From: Aquabacterium soli
GTDB lineage: Bacteria; Pseudomonadota; Gammaproteobacteria; Burkholderiales; Burkholderiaceae_C
Direction of reading: 5' to 3'
Length of the DNA: 64,000 nt
NCBI RefSeq assembly: GCF_003933735.1
Contig: NZ_RSED01000011.1
Span: forward strand, 62,001 to 126,000
Shown here: positions 35,552 through 44,910 of the stretch, piece by piece
Numbering within the stretch: position 1 is the stretch's first letter
Layout: the number at the start of each line of letters is the position of its first letter
Notes under the pieces: model-generated
What the model saw: the letters and a program-made list of their open reading frames with translations, nothing else
Databases searched by the model: none
What the model was told of the DNA's origin: nothing
Position numbers and translations under genes: made by a program

Positions 35552-36478
35552 ATGCCTCGCCCATCTCCGTCCTCTCGCTCAGGTCTTTTCAGACGCCTTG
35601 CCAGCGTCGCCCTCCTCGCTTTCGCATGCATCAACTCAGCACCCGAGGCACAGGCACAAGCCTCGTCAAAACCGGACGAGCCCATTGCCGCGCCTTACTG
35701 GTCCGATGCATGGCGAGGATGGCACTTCTACGAAGATCCCGAACCCGAGCTACCTGACAACCCTGCGTCTCAACCCAAGACGCCCGCCCTCACGCCGCTC
35801 ACTTCAGCTGCGCCCCCCATACCGGCCACTCGCCCGGCCAAAGCGCCAGAACTGGTCGAATTCGAGAGGCTGCAAAAGGCGGTCGAGTCCTACCGCAACA
35901 TCGCGATCATGCGGCCGACCGAGGCCAATGTGCGCCGCTACATGGAACTGGAAGCCAAGGTCGTGGCCCGAGCTTCCTACTTTGCCGACGTCGCCCAGCG
36001 CGTCGCCTGGGCCACACCAGAGCTGGACCCCACCGTGTACGGCCGCCCCGTCAACGCCAAGGCGCTGGAGGTGTTCGACCGGGATCAGTTGCTCAGCCGA
36101 TCCCAATCGATCGCCTCACTGGGCAAGGACCACGTCCTGTTCTTTTTCTTCCGCAGTGACTGCCCGTACTGCCACGCCTTCGCCCCCACGCTGACGGCCT
36201 TCGAGGCGCGCCACGGCATCAAGGTGGTGGCCATCAGCGTGGATGGCGGTCCCATGCCTGGCTTTGCAGATGCCCGGGCCGACAACGGCATCGCCAACAC
36301 CCTGAAGGTCACCCAGGTACCAGCCGTGTTCCTGGCCCAGCCCTACACCGGGCAGATCACACCCATTGGCTTTGGTGTGCTGTCTGAATCCGAATTGCTG
36401 GAGCGCATCACCACCGTGAGCACACCGGCTGCCCAGGCCATGTTGCCCAGCGTGAACAGGCAAGTCCTTCTTCAATAA
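35552..36478 (+). CDS. traF: TraF, T4SS thioredoxin-like pilus assembly protein
   Basis: 308 residues. A signal peptide and the family start PYWSDAWRGWHFYEDPE are followed by a C-terminal thioredoxin domain with CPYC (204-207) in FFFRSDCPYCHAFAPTL. F TraF usually lacks the CxxC, whereas SXT-like forms keep it. It is periplasmic and required for pilus assembly with TraH. AGGAG lies before the ATG. Confidence 0.93.
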   Translation: MPRPSPSSRSGLFRRLASVALLAFACINSAPEAQAQASSKPDEPIAAPYWSDAWRGWHFYEDPEPELPDNPASQPKTPALTPLTSAAPPIPATRPAKAPELVEFERLQKAVESYRNIAIMRPTEANVRRYMELEAKVVARASYFADVAQRVAWATPELDPTVYGRPVNAKALEVFDRDQLLSRSQSIASLGKDHVLFFFFRSDCPYCHAFAPTLTAFEARHGIKVVAISVDGGPMPGFADARADNGIANTLKVTQVPAVFLAQPYTGQITPIGFGVLSESELLERITTVSTPAAQAMLPSVNRQVLLQ

Positions 36479-36487
36479 GAGCAGATC

Positions 36488-37945
36488 ATGATCCAGACAC
36501 ACACGCCGACGGCACCGCTCTGGAAACGAGTGGTCGCCACCCTGATGGCCACCTTGCTCATTGCATCGCCGCTGCCCCTGCGCGCCGGGGACCTCAATGC
36601 CGAAGTGAACAGCATGTTCAACAACCTGGGGGCCATCGGCAACTACACCGCACCGGGCGCCTTCCGTGGCCAGACCATGAACACCTACACCGGCGGCAGC
36701 CTGTTCATGCGCTCCCCCAACAAGGTGTACCAGCTCGCCGCCATCCAGTTCCCAAGTGCCAAGGCGGGGTGCGGCGGCATCGATGTGTTCGGCGGTTCGT
36801 TCTCTCACATCTCGGCCACCGAGTTCAAGAACATGCTCAAGAACATCACCGCAGCCCTGCCGGGCATCGCCTTTCAACTGGCACTGGAAGCCGTCTCACC
36901 ACTCCTGGGTGGCTTGAGCAAGTGGGCCAAGGGCCTGGAGACCTGGATCAACAACGCACGCATCAACTCTTGCGAAACGGCCAAAGCCATCGTCAGCACG
37001 GCGGCCGAGGCCACGGGATACAGCTCGCAGGAGACCTGCGCAGACCTCGCCATCGAGATGGGCATGGAAAGCGACCGTGACGCTGCACGCAGGCGTTGCG
37101 CTTCCGACCGGCCCAGCATCCTCGCTTCGGCTCGCACCTCAGGCGATGCCAATGTGCGCAACAAGGCGCCCTTCGTGGGCAACCTGACCTGGAAGGCCCT
37201 GAAGTACACCGGCGTCTCCCTGGACGATCAGGAGCGTGAACTGATCATGAGCATGGTGGGCACCGTCATCTACCACCCGGAAGAAGCCGCCCGCGACCCG
37301 GAACCCATCGCCGCCACACTCACCTCGATCAGCCAATTGCTTTATGGTCAGAGCGCCGGGGCCGGTGTGAACGTCACCCAGCACCTGCTCAAGTGCAATG
37401 ACTACGTGAACTGTGATGCCGTGACCCTCAACACCACCTACACGCACACGCCATTCACCGCCAAAGTCGAGACACTGATGCGCTCCATTGCAGAGAAGAT
37501 CGCCACCCGCACCGCCATTCCCAACAATTCGGCCGAGGTCGGCTTCGTCAACCAGACCACCGAGCCGGTCTACAAAATGCTGTCAGTGGGTGCGACCATC
37601 CCAGGTTCTGGCTTGGCAGACAGCCTCATCGCCCAATACCGCGACGTGATCGCAGCGGACTACGCCTATGTGTTCCTGGAGCGCAATCTGCGCGTCGGCC
37701 TGGCCGCGCTCGACAAGGACTATCAACTGCAAAAGACACAGCGCGAACAGGCAGTCCAGATTCGTCAACGCGCCCTGGTCATGCTGCAGCAACTCTCTCA
37801 AGAGAAAAACCTCCTGTATCAGAAGGTCGGTTCTTATCGGGCTGTCTCCAGCCACTTGGAACAGTTGGAGCGGCAATTGCGATCCAGCATGCCGCAGCAC
37901 GTGATGGACATGCTTGGGCAGCAGGCTGCTTACATGGCTCGTTGA
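36488..37945 (+). CDS. traH: TraH, T4SS pilus assembly protein
   Basis: 485 residues. It has a signal peptide and the early motif GGSLFMRSPNKVYQLAAI, then FGGSFSHISATEF, the TraH family signature. The C-terminal coiled-coil region (QREQAVQIRQRALVMLQQLSQEK) is usual. Periplasmic or outer-membrane associated, it works with TraF, TraU, TraW and TrbC. Confidence 0.95.
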   Translation: MIQTHTPTAPLWKRVVATLMATLLIASPLPLRAGDLNAEVNSMFNNLGAIGNYTAPGAFRGQTMNTYTGGSLFMRSPNKVYQLAAIQFPSAKAGCGGIDVFGGSFSHISATEFKNMLKNITAALPGIAFQLALEAVSPLLGGLSKWAKGLETWINNARINSCETAKAIVSTAAEATGYSSQETCADLAIEMGMESDRDAARRRCASDRPSILASARTSGDANVRNKAPFVGNLTWKALKYTGVSLDDQERELIMSMVGTVIYHPEEAARDPEPIAATLTSISQLLYGQSAGAGVNVTQHLLKCNDYVNCDAVTLNTTYTHTPFTAKVETLMRSIAEKIATRTAIPNNSAEVGFVNQTTEPVYKMLSVGATIPGSGLADSLIAQYRDVIAADYAYVFLERNLRVGLAALDKDYQLQKTQREQAVQIRQRALVMLQQLSQEKNLLYQKVGSYRAVSSHLEQLERQLRSSMPQHVMDMLGQQAAYMAR

Positions 37946-37969
37946 CTTTCACTGAGCACAGGGGATGCC

Positions 37970-40738
37970 ATGTGGGAGATCTACGCCTACCAGAACGCGG
38001 ACAGCCTGTTCGGCGTCTTCAATGCAGCAGCGGCCATCCACGCCTCGGGCGACTACATGTCGGCCGTTGCCGCCGTGGCGTTCTGCGGCTTCGTGGCCGC
38101 CCTGATCGCCTACGCCTTTGCCCCGGAGAAGCTGCAAGGCTGGAAATGGCTGGGCACGGTGCTGCTGGTGTTCTCCATTCTGATTCTGCCCAGGGCCACT
38201 GTGGGCATCGTGGACAAGACAGGTGGAGCCCCAGTCAAGGTCGTGGCCAACGTGCCCTTCGGCATGGTCATGCTCGGCAGCGTCACCAGCACCATCGGCC
38301 ACACCCTGACCGGCCTGTTCGAAACCGCCTTCCAGACCATTCCCGGCCCAGGTGCCTTGCCCAGCGAACTTACCTACGAGAAGAACGGCCTGATGTTTGG
38401 CAACCGGCTGATCAGGAGCACCAGCAAGGTGACGTTCCAGGATCCCAACTTCCGCACCGACCTGATCAACTTCATCCACAACTGCACGATGTACGACCTG
38501 ATCGACGGCACGATTGGTCCTGCCGTGTTCTCGACATCCGCAGATGTCTGGCCCCTCATGGCCACGCCCAATCCTGCGCGCTTCAGCACGGTCACCAGCG
38601 CTGCGGGCATTGATGTGGACACCTGCCCCAACATCTACACAAACCTCAATGGCCGACTGCCAGCGCAGATCAACCAGATTCAGGGCCGCCTGGCCTTCCA
38701 GTTGAACCCCACCCTGCCTGGTGCTGCCGCCGCAGCTGTCATCGCCAACCAGATTCAGCAGGCGTACATCAAGAACAACATCGCCGATGCGGCCACCACC
38801 GCTGCCGACCTGATCCGCCAAAGCGCCATGCTCAATGCGATCAACGACACCAGCACCATCGTCGGGCAGAAGGTCAACGATCCAGCGGCCATGGTGCTGG
38901 CCGTTGGCCGGGCACAAGCCGTCGCTCAGCAGAACGCCGCGTGGATCAACAACGGCAAGGTGGCCGAGCAAGCCCTGCCCGTGTTCCGCAACGTCATTGA
39001 AGCGCTCACCTACGCATTGTTCCCCTTGATGGTGCTGCTCTTGCTGCTGACCAGCGGGCGCGACACGATGCTGGCCTTCAAAGGCTACGCCGCCATCCTG
39101 ATCTGGATCCAACTGTGGCCCCCGCTGTACGCGGTGCTGAACTACATGGCGTCCATCTACGCGGCCTACGATCTGGCTGCGGCTTCGGACATCGGCTCGG
39201 GCACCAAGGCCCTGTCTTTGCAAACCGCCTCGACGATCTATTCGGGCGCCATCTCAGGTGAGGCTGTTGTGGGCTACCTTGCAATCAGCATTCCTGTCAT
39301 TGCCTGGGCGGCATTGAAGAAGATGGAGGGTGTAGGGACCGCCCTGGTGGGTGGTTTGTCTGGACTGCAAAGCATGCTGACTGGCAGCACAGCATCTACC
39401 GCCACCGGTAACATGAACATGGGCAACGTCACCATGGACCAGGCGCAACTGGCACCGAACCGAACCTCGTCGTTCATGAGCAGTTGGCAAAACGACCTCA
39501 GTGGCAACACCTTTTCTTCGAACAGCCTGACCGGGCGAACAGCCGTCAGCCTTCTGCGCAACCAGGGGTTTGCTTCGCGGGTGGTGTCCATGCGGGTGTC
39601 TGAACAAGATGTGTCCGATGCAAGCAGGCAGGTCACTGCGGCACGCAGCGAAGCCTTGGCTGCAAGTTCGGATCGATCCGCCGTACTCACCGAAGCATTG
39701 AGCCGTGGACTCAGTTCGATGCGCTCATCGCGAAATAGCAGCGGATCCACCAAAAGCAGCTTTGAACAGGTTGGCGAAACACTGAACAAACTTGATCAGA
39801 TCACCAAGAGCGTTGCTGACAGCACAGGCATGACACAAACGCAGGTCGCCACCATTGCATTTGGGGCATCAGCGCAACTCGGCTTTAACAACCGTGTGGC
39901 TGGTGGAAAATTGAGTGCGCGCGCAGACAAGAGTTATCTGTCAGGCCTATCCGCGCAAGAACAGAAGGTCCTGGGCAGCATGAGTAGCGAGCAATTGGCT
40001 GAATTCAAGCAATTTGGCGATCGCGTTTCAAGAGACGATAGCTTCAGCAGCCTGATCTCCAACGACTCCAAGCAGGCCAGAGACATGTCATCTCGACTGT
40101 CGTCAACGACATCACGCACTGAGAGGGCTGAAGCCAGCCTAGCCGAGAGAACGGCATTCGCCGAAAGGGTGTCAAACGCATATGAGCGGGGCGAGACGAT
40201 CTCCATTGATATCGCACAAGATCCCCACAACCTAGCGATGTTCACTCGATATGCCGAGCAGTATGGCGGCGACAGCGCTGCGGCCCACACATTGATGGAA
40301 GCAGAATTGGCCAGACAGTCTCTCCGTCCCAATCGGACATTTTCTGATGGCACCGCATTGCCTGCTTCATTTCCTGATCTGGACAGGCAACACGCTCAGG
40401 AGCGCCGCGATGCGCGGCTAACTCCTGACATCAATGCACATAGGCAGAACAACGAACAACAGGTTCTCAGAGCCCCAAAAGGGCTGCCAGGCAAACAGCA
40501 ACCTACCGTCCCAACCGCCACAAGAGAGGAAGTACAAACGCAAGGGGCACGGATTAAAGGCCAAGTCGATGCGAGCCGCTCAGAATTCGACACCAAATCC
40601 GAGCTCATCAGAGCTGAAGATGGAACACTGTCATCCACACGCTCTCTGCTCAAGCAATCGAGCAAACAAGTTGCCAAAGACGCGGGAGCATCTGTCGACA
40701 ATGTCAAAGACGCTGTAAAAGATCTGCTGAAGAAGTGA
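37970..40738 (+). CDS. traG: TraG, T4SS inner-membrane mating-pair and exclusion protein
   Basis: 922 residues. The N-terminal TraG_N domain (about 1-480) has several membrane helices (for example LFPLMVLLLLLTSG and LAISIPVIAWAALK). The cytoplasmic or periplasmic C-terminal half is polar and helical. In F and SXT the C-terminal region of TraG recognises the recipient's exclusion protein. From about 39770 the DNA is visibly less GC-rich than the rest of the operon, which suggests a diversified C-terminal module. The stop codon is directly adjacent to the converging gene at 40739. Confidence 0.94.
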   Translation: MWEIYAYQNADSLFGVFNAAAAIHASGDYMSAVAAVAFCGFVAALIAYAFAPEKLQGWKWLGTVLLVFSILILPRATVGIVDKTGGAPVKVVANVPFGMVMLGSVTSTIGHTLTGLFETAFQTIPGPGALPSELTYEKNGLMFGNRLIRSTSKVTFQDPNFRTDLINFIHNCTMYDLIDGTIGPAVFSTSADVWPLMATPNPARFSTVTSAAGIDVDTCPNIYTNLNGRLPAQINQIQGRLAFQLNPTLPGAAAAAVIANQIQQAYIKNNIADAATTAADLIRQSAMLNAINDTSTIVGQKVNDPAAMVLAVGRAQAVAQQNAAWINNGKVAEQALPVFRNVIEALTYALFPLMVLLLLLTSGRDTMLAFKGYAAILIWIQLWPPLYAVLNYMASIYAAYDLAAASDIGSGTKALSLQTASTIYSGAISGEAVVGYLAISIPVIAWAALKKMEGVGTALVGGLSGLQSMLTGSTASTATGNMNMGNVTMDQAQLAPNRTSSFMSSWQNDLSGNTFSSNSLTGRTAVSLLRNQGFASRVVSMRVSEQDVSDASRQVTAARSEALAASSDRSAVLTEALSRGLSSMRSSRNSSGSTKSSFEQVGETLNKLDQITKSVADSTGMTQTQVATIAFGASAQLGFNNRVAGGKLSARADKSYLSGLSAQEQKVLGSMSSEQLAEFKQFGDRVSRDDSFSSLISNDSKQARDMSSRLSSTTSRTERAEASLAERTAFAERVSNAYERGETISIDIAQDPHNLAMFTRYAEQYGGDSAAAHTLMEAELARQSLRPNRTFSDGTALPASFPDLDRQHAQERRDARLTPDINAHRQNNEQQVLRAPKGLPGKQQPTVPTATREEVQTQGARIKGQVDASRSEFDTKSELIRAEDGTLSSTRSLLKQSSKQVAKDAGASVDNVKDAVKDLLKK

Positions 40739-41065
40739 TCATCCCAACTTATCGGGATCGAACATGTGCATGTCCGGCTCAGCGTCAGTCGGCTTCATCA
40801 ATGGCGGATACCCCTTGTCGCGCCAATAGTTCGCACTCAGGTCTTTTGCTGACGTGCTCGTCCCAGGCAAGTCAGACTCGTTGTCATCTGTGTCTTCATG
40901 TCGCACTTGCTTTCCCCAGCCGGCGAAGGCTGCGCCCAGCGGCGCACCAAAGAGCGCGCCAATACTCATCATGACGACCCGTGTTGCCCAGTCGTCTTTT
41001 GCTGAGGCTAGCAATCCAACCAGCGCGCCTAACGCAACAAAGCCGATGAAAAGCAGTTTTCGCAT
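40739..41065 (-). CDS. Small membrane protein next to traG, candidate entry-exclusion protein
   Basis: 108 residues. Two hydrophobic segments (LLFIGFVALGALVGLLAS and VVMMSIGALFGAPLGAAFAGW) are followed by an acidic cytoplasmic tail. It lies tail to tail with traG, with no gap. In SXT the exclusion gene eex sits next to traG and its inner-membrane product interacts with TraG. No sequence match was seen. The assignment rests on position, size and topology. Confidence 0.65.
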   Translation of the reverse strand: MRKLLFIGFVALGALVGLLASAKDDWATRVVMMSIGALFGAPLGAAFAGWGKQVRHEDTDDNESDLPGTSTSAKDLSANYWRDKGYPPLMKPTDAEPDMHMFDPDKLG

Positions 41066-41142
41066 GTGGGCACCTCGTGCCTATCAGCCTATAACCACTC
41101 AGGTACGCCTGCAACCCCTTGGCTCTTAATCGGAGAGTGCGG

Positions 41143-41292
41143 ATGGCCGCCAACGACTCCACGTACTCCCTTTCCAATCGCCCATGCCAAGTTTCTATGC
41201 CATCAATTTTGGCTGAACGCTACTCGTTGCCGCCCCTGACGGCAGCCATGGAAGAACCGATACAGCGGAGACACCCATTCACCCTGCCATGA
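41143..41292 (+). CDS. Small hypothetical ORF
   Basis: 49 codons with GGAGAG before the ATG. The peptide (MAANDSTYSLSNRPC ... PLTAAMEEPIQRRHPF) has no recognised feature. It fills a region of about 340 bases between two genes that otherwise contains only the marR promoter. It might be a real small protein or chance. Confidence 0.25.
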   Translation: MAANDSTYSLSNRPCQVSMPSILAERYSLPPLTAAMEEPIQRRHPFTLP

Positions 41293-41350
41293 CACTTGGT
41301 TGCACTGAGTTGTGGGGGGTTACTAGACCCAAGAATAGATCGCCAACGCC

Positions 41351-41400
41351 TTGACATTGGTTTCCCGGGAAACTACATTGCAGATAGTTTCCCAGGAAAC
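41351..41400 (+). promoter_or_regulatory. Promoter with two palindromic operators for the MarR gene
   Basis: A -35 box TTGACA (41351-41356) and -10 box TACATT (41374-41379) are 17 bases apart. GTTTCCCGGGAAAC (41360-41373), a perfect 14-base palindrome, fills the spacer. GTTTCCCAGGAAAC (41387-41400) follows 27 bases later, just before the marR start. The layout is typical of autorepression by a MarR dimer. Confidence 0.8.
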
Positions 41401-41403
41401 CTA

Positions 41404-41874
41404 ATGACCAGACACAAAAAGCAATCCACACCTTCGCCGCTAGAAGCCCACTTGGGCTTCTGGTTGCGCTTTGTCTCCAACCACGTGTCCCTCCGCTTCC
41501 AGCAGACTTTGGAAGCAAAGGGCGTCACCGTCACCGAATGGGTGGCGTTGCGCACGCTCTGGTCGCAAGACGAAACAACCTACGCCGCGCTGATCCAGGC
41601 CCTGGGCATTACCAAGGGAGCGGCTTCCAAGGTGCTGTCGCGTCTGGAAGAAAAAGGCTTGGCTGGACGGCAACTGGCCGATGGCAGTGCCCGCGAGCAA
41701 AGCCTGGGACTCACAACCAAAGGCAAGGCGCTCGTGCCGCTACTGGCCGCGCTGGCCGATGCAAACGACGCACACTTCTTTGGCCATCTGTCCCCCGCAG
41801 AGCGCCTGGCGCTGACGCAGACCATGCGAGCCCTGGTGCAACACCATCAACTCAAAGGCATCCCCACCGCCTGA
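41404..41874 (+). CDS. MarR-family transcriptional regulator
   Basis: 156 residues. The winged helix-turn-helix is recognisable: WVALRTLWSQDETTYAALIQALGITKGAASKVLSRLEEKGLAGR (residues about 45-90), followed by the wing DGSAREQSLGLTTKG. Two palindromes in the promoter point to autorepression. It precedes a DUF1398 gene by 33 bases, which is its likely target or partner. The effector is unknown. This pair is accessory cargo near the right end of the ICE. Confidence 0.9.
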   Translation: MTRHKKQSTPSPLEAHLGFWLRFVSNHVSLRFQQTLEAKGVTVTEWVALRTLWSQDETTYAALIQALGITKGAASKVLSRLEEKGLAGRQLADGSAREQSLGLTTKGKALVPLLAALADANDAHFFGHLSPAERLALTQTMRALVQHHQLKGIPTA

Positions 41875-41907
41875 TCCAACAGTCATTACTTCACCTGAAC
41901 GCAAACC

Positions 41908-42303
41908 ATGAACGAAACCACCCGTGCCACGGTCCAGTCCACCTTTGAAGCCTCCAACCAAGGCGCCATCCACTTCGGCCAGGTGATAGGCCAACTTGTC
42001 AGTGCTGGAGTGGAGTCCTACCACGTGGACTACCGTTCCGGCCGCACGACCTATTACCTGCCCGACGGTAGCACCGCCGATTTCAGTTTCGAGCGCCCGC
42101 AGCACAACATTGCCGATGCTTTTGACGGCGACGCCGTGCGCGCTGCCATTTTGGGTGCGCAGCAGGGTCGCGTGATGTACCCCGAGTTCAAGAAGCTGTC
42201 TCAGCGAGCGGGTTGTGTGGCCTACACGGTCTGGATTGCAGGCCGCCATGTGGTCTACCTCGGGCGCAGGGGCGAGACGCACATTGAGCGCTTCCCGGAC
42301 TAA
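41908..42303 (+). CDS. DUF1398 family protein
   Basis: 131 residues. VESYHVDYRSGRTTYYLPDG and the central FDGDAVRAAILGAQQG match the DUF1398 family (E. coli YbcV type), which has no known activity. Probably co-transcribed with the marR gene 33 bases upstream, so expression should follow the same inducer. Confidence 0.82.
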   Translation: MNETTRATVQSTFEASNQGAIHFGQVIGQLVSAGVESYHVDYRSGRTTYYLPDGSTADFSFERPQHNIADAFDGDAVRAAILGAQQGRVMYPEFKKLSQRAGCVAYTVWIAGRHVVYLGRRGETHIERFPD

Positions 42304-42401
42304 ACCTCTCCACCCCATCGAATACAAATAAAGAATCAAGGCTTCGCTCGTCAACGACTACCGCAAGCAGGTCGCCGAAGTCATTGCTGGCATGGGGAAA
42401 C

Positions 42402-43013
42402 TCAGACATTCAGCCAACCTTTGGTGCGCTTGCGTGTGGCCACTGAGCCAAACTTCGAGAGCGCGCGTTTGAGCCTGCCAGGGTCAAACGATGGCAGCTT
42501 GGTCTGTGCTCGCCGCAGGACTGCATCACGGTCTTCGGCCAACTGCTCAAGGTTGTTGAGCAGATCGACAAACAAAAACTCCGGCGTGAGCTTTTTGGGG
42601 AAACGTGGTTTCACCCGGAAATCGAACTGCCGATTACCGAGCTTGAACACGCCATGTCGCTTGTGGTTGTAGACCAGCGTGCAGTTGTAAAGCTGCGTTG
42701 TACCCAGGCCCACTGCGTTGTATGCCGAAGGCGAGAAAACAAGAAATTCGGTATCGCGCAGGAAACTGCCAACCACTTCAGCATCCTCAGGTGGCACGGG
42801 CCCATGGCTGGACACCCTCGGCACGTAGTACATCCCCTGCGCCAGCTTCTTCACACGACCATCTTTGACCAATTCACGCAGGTGACGGTCTACCGCCGTG
42901 CTCATTTCAGCCAACACCTCCCGCCGGTACACCCGCCCAGGATGCAGCGAGGCAGCCAGACGCTCAGCGGCGCCACTCACCTGTTTCTTGGAAGCCTCCG
43001 AAACAGCATTCAT
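42402..43013 (-). CDS. DUF6088 family protein (AbiEi-like, orphan)
   Basis: 203 residues. An N-terminal winged helix (AERLAASLHPGRVYRREVLAEM, AVDRHLRELVKDGRVKKLAQGMYYVPR) resembles the antitoxin AbiEi family. The rest matches DUF6088. No nucleotidyltransferase partner follows on its strand, so it appears to be an orphan, although a complete AbiE pair lies about 230 bases away. The promoter region before its ATG holds an AT-rich repeat (TGAAATTTCA). Confidence 0.78.
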   Translation of the reverse strand: MNAVSEASKKQVSGAAERLAASLHPGRVYRREVLAEMSTAVDRHLRELVKDGRVKKLAQGMYYVPRVSSHGPVPPEDAEVVGSFLRDTEFLVFSPSAYNAVGLGTTQLYNCTLVYNHKRHGVFKLGNRQFDFRVKPRFPKKLTPEFLFVDLLNNLEQLAEDRDAVLRRAQTKLPSFDPGRLKRALSKFGSVATRKRTKGWLNV

Positions 43014-43241
43014 GACTGAATTTTCATTGAAATTTCATGTAATCTTGGGGGAAAACTCTGGGCTTCGCAAGTTCAGGTTCTATTGCCTGCCTCACACATC
43101 CCACCGCCCAGCAGCACAATGGCCTAAACCGATCAGGTTAAGTTGTGTGTCATCAATGCATGTCCTATGAGACGTTCATCGCAAAGAATGAAGCATTCCG
43201 GCTGCAAAGCCAAATGCATGTCCGCGCCAACAACCAATCCA

Positions 43242-44153
43242 TCACAACAATTCGGCCAATTTCCTGGCCTGGCTTTCAAAGTCTTCAGGACGCCGCTCCT
43301 TGAACGTCTGGAGGTTTGCCAGCTTCCAACGGAGGGCCGGCAGTTCTGCCGCATGCGGGCAGGCCAACAATGACCAGTCGGGTTGCACTTGTGCCAGGCC
43401 GCTCAAAAACTGCCTTTGCGCGGCAGTCAAGCGCTGAGGCAACTCTCTGCGCAATCGGTATCTGGCAGCCAAAAGTGTTTCCAGGCTGACGGGCTCCGTT
43501 GTCATGCCGACGAAGTTGTTGTGGTACTCCGCCTCAATGTCTTTTTCATTCCCAAACAACACCTCATGCGTTGGTCGGTTGTGCCCGGCCAGGTACGTCA
43601 CAAAGCATTCAACCGCAGCATCCGTGAGCCCGCCTGATTCGAACATTTGCCACACGTCAAACAAGTCCCGCGGATGCTGACGATCCATGGCTGCCACCAA
43701 CTTGCTGCCATAGAGTTCCGCCGTCGCCAACACAGGCAAGGTCAATTCCGCACTGAACATGTCAGCGGTCTTGGGCATCAGGGGGCGCTTCTCAACTGGC
43801 AACACTGAGCCTCGGAACACCACGTTGACCTCGACCTTCACCTGACTTTCATCGTTCTCGATCAGGAGCTTGGTCTCAGCAAGGTCTTTGCTCCGCACCT
43901 TGCGTGCGTTCAGTCCCAATTTGGTCGCCCTCGCCGCAATGGTCTCCATCTCGGTCGCGATTTCGGTGAGGGCTTGCTCTCGCGGAGTGGCCCATGGCGT
44001 GTAGACCACGTCGATGTCAACCGAGAGGCGTGGCATGTCCATCACGAAAAGGTTGATGGCCGTGCCGCCCTTCATCGCAAAGATGTCGTTGGCAAATACA
44101 TCGGGTGCCACCTTCAGGAGGAGGCGCACAGTATCCGCGTAGACCTTATCCAT
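43242..44153 (-). CDS. abiEii: AbiEii-type nucleotidyltransferase toxin
   Basis: 303 residues. KGGTAINLF and RLSVDIDVVY form the nucleotidyltransferase motif GG/S..D.D of AbiEii/DUF1814 enzymes. In type IV toxin-antitoxin systems the toxin blocks growth by modifying tRNA, as shown for family members. It overlaps the antitoxin gene by eight bases and lies downstream of it, as in other AbiE pairs. It provides phage abortive infection and element stabilisation. Confidence 0.92.
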   Translation of the reverse strand: MDKVYADTVRLLLKVAPDVFANDIFAMKGGTAINLFVMDMPRLSVDIDVVYTPWATPREQALTEIATEMETIAARATKLGLNARKVRSKDLAETKLLIENDESQVKVEVNVVFRGSVLPVEKRPLMPKTADMFSAELTLPVLATAELYGSKLVAAMDRQHPRDLFDVWQMFESGGLTDAAVECFVTYLAGHNRPTHEVLFGNEKDIEAEYHNNFVGMTTEPVSLETLLAARYRLRRELPQRLTAAQRQFLSGLAQVQPDWSLLACPHAAELPALRWKLANLQTFKERRPEDFESQARKLAELL

Positions 44154-44904
44154 GAGGTTTGAGTGTCAACAAACTGCCGTCCTTCATGCGAGACATCCAG
44201 CGCTTGTCGCTCCCGACAGGCAGCGTGTAGCGTTGCAAGAATTCGTCCACATCCACCAGTCCCGTTTCGCGAGACCACGCCAGGAACAGGCGCACAGTTT
44301 TGACACTGGTACAGCACGCCAACAAGTGACCCAACATGTCTTTGCGCAAGTTCCGCACGCCGTCAAACAGGTTGCGGGCCTCTTCCAGACTTTGACGCGT
44401 ACCGACGTCATAGAGCATTTCCAACAGCGCACGCTCTGGCGCCGACACCAGCAAGCCAGGCGGCAATCCCGGTGGCGTGATGAGACTTTTCTCAGCCAAG
44501 CACTCATCCACCCAATCAAACAATCGCGCCGACACATACCGTGCCGGAAATCGGGAGGTGAACCAGTTTGGCACGGTGAAACGCACATCCCCCCACAGCA
44601 CCCACTGCTCTCGTGTTGAGAGGTTGTGCCTGACCCCTTGCAGAGCCAGCGCCGTCTTGCCGCCCACATGCAGGCCTGTCACCCTGCTCTGCAGCAGTTT
44701 GATCGAACCATGCACGTTCACGTCATCGCCCGGGAAGGCATAGACGCCCTGTGCAAGCCGCAGCAGCCACCCGCTTTCAACGTAGTGGGCAGCCAATGTG
44801 GGTGAGATGCCCAGACGCTCCAGCTCGGCCAGCCCGAAGGGCGCGCCACGGGGCATGTCAGACTGAAGCCGCCTGAGCAAAGAGTGTCTTGAATTTCCAG
44901 TCAT
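44146..44904 (-). CDS. abiEi: AbiEi-type antitoxin / transcriptional repressor
   Basis: 252 residues. The N-terminal winged helix (LGISPTLAAHYVESGWLLRLAQGVYAF) and C-terminal AbiEi_1 domain with APERALLEML and VRLFLAWSRETG match this family. It represses its own promoter and counters AbiEii without direct binding. The upstream repeats at 44927-44950 fit as operator. It is translated first, then the toxin. Confidence 0.9.
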   Translation of the reverse strand: MTGNSRHSLLRRLQSDMPRGAPFGLAELERLGISPTLAAHYVESGWLLRLAQGVYAFPGDDVNVHGSIKLLQSRVTGLHVGGKTALALQGVRHNLSTREQWVLWGDVRFTVPNWFTSRFPARYVSARLFDWVDECLAEKSLITPPGLPPGLLVSAPERALLEMLYDVGTRQSLEEARNLFDGVRNLRKDMLGHLLACCTSVKTVRLFLAWSRETGLVDVDEFLQRYTLPVGSDKRWMSRMKDGSLLTLKPHG

Positions 44905-44910
44905 GCTATA

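Noticed and set aside
37949-39223. A 424-codon minus-strand frame inside traG
   Set aside because: Antisense to the conserved TraG N-terminal domain. No ribosome site or motif.
43167-43177. ATGAGACGTTC identical to part of the guaA-proximal repeats
   Set aside because: A single 11-base match far from the end without partner repeats. Probably chance.
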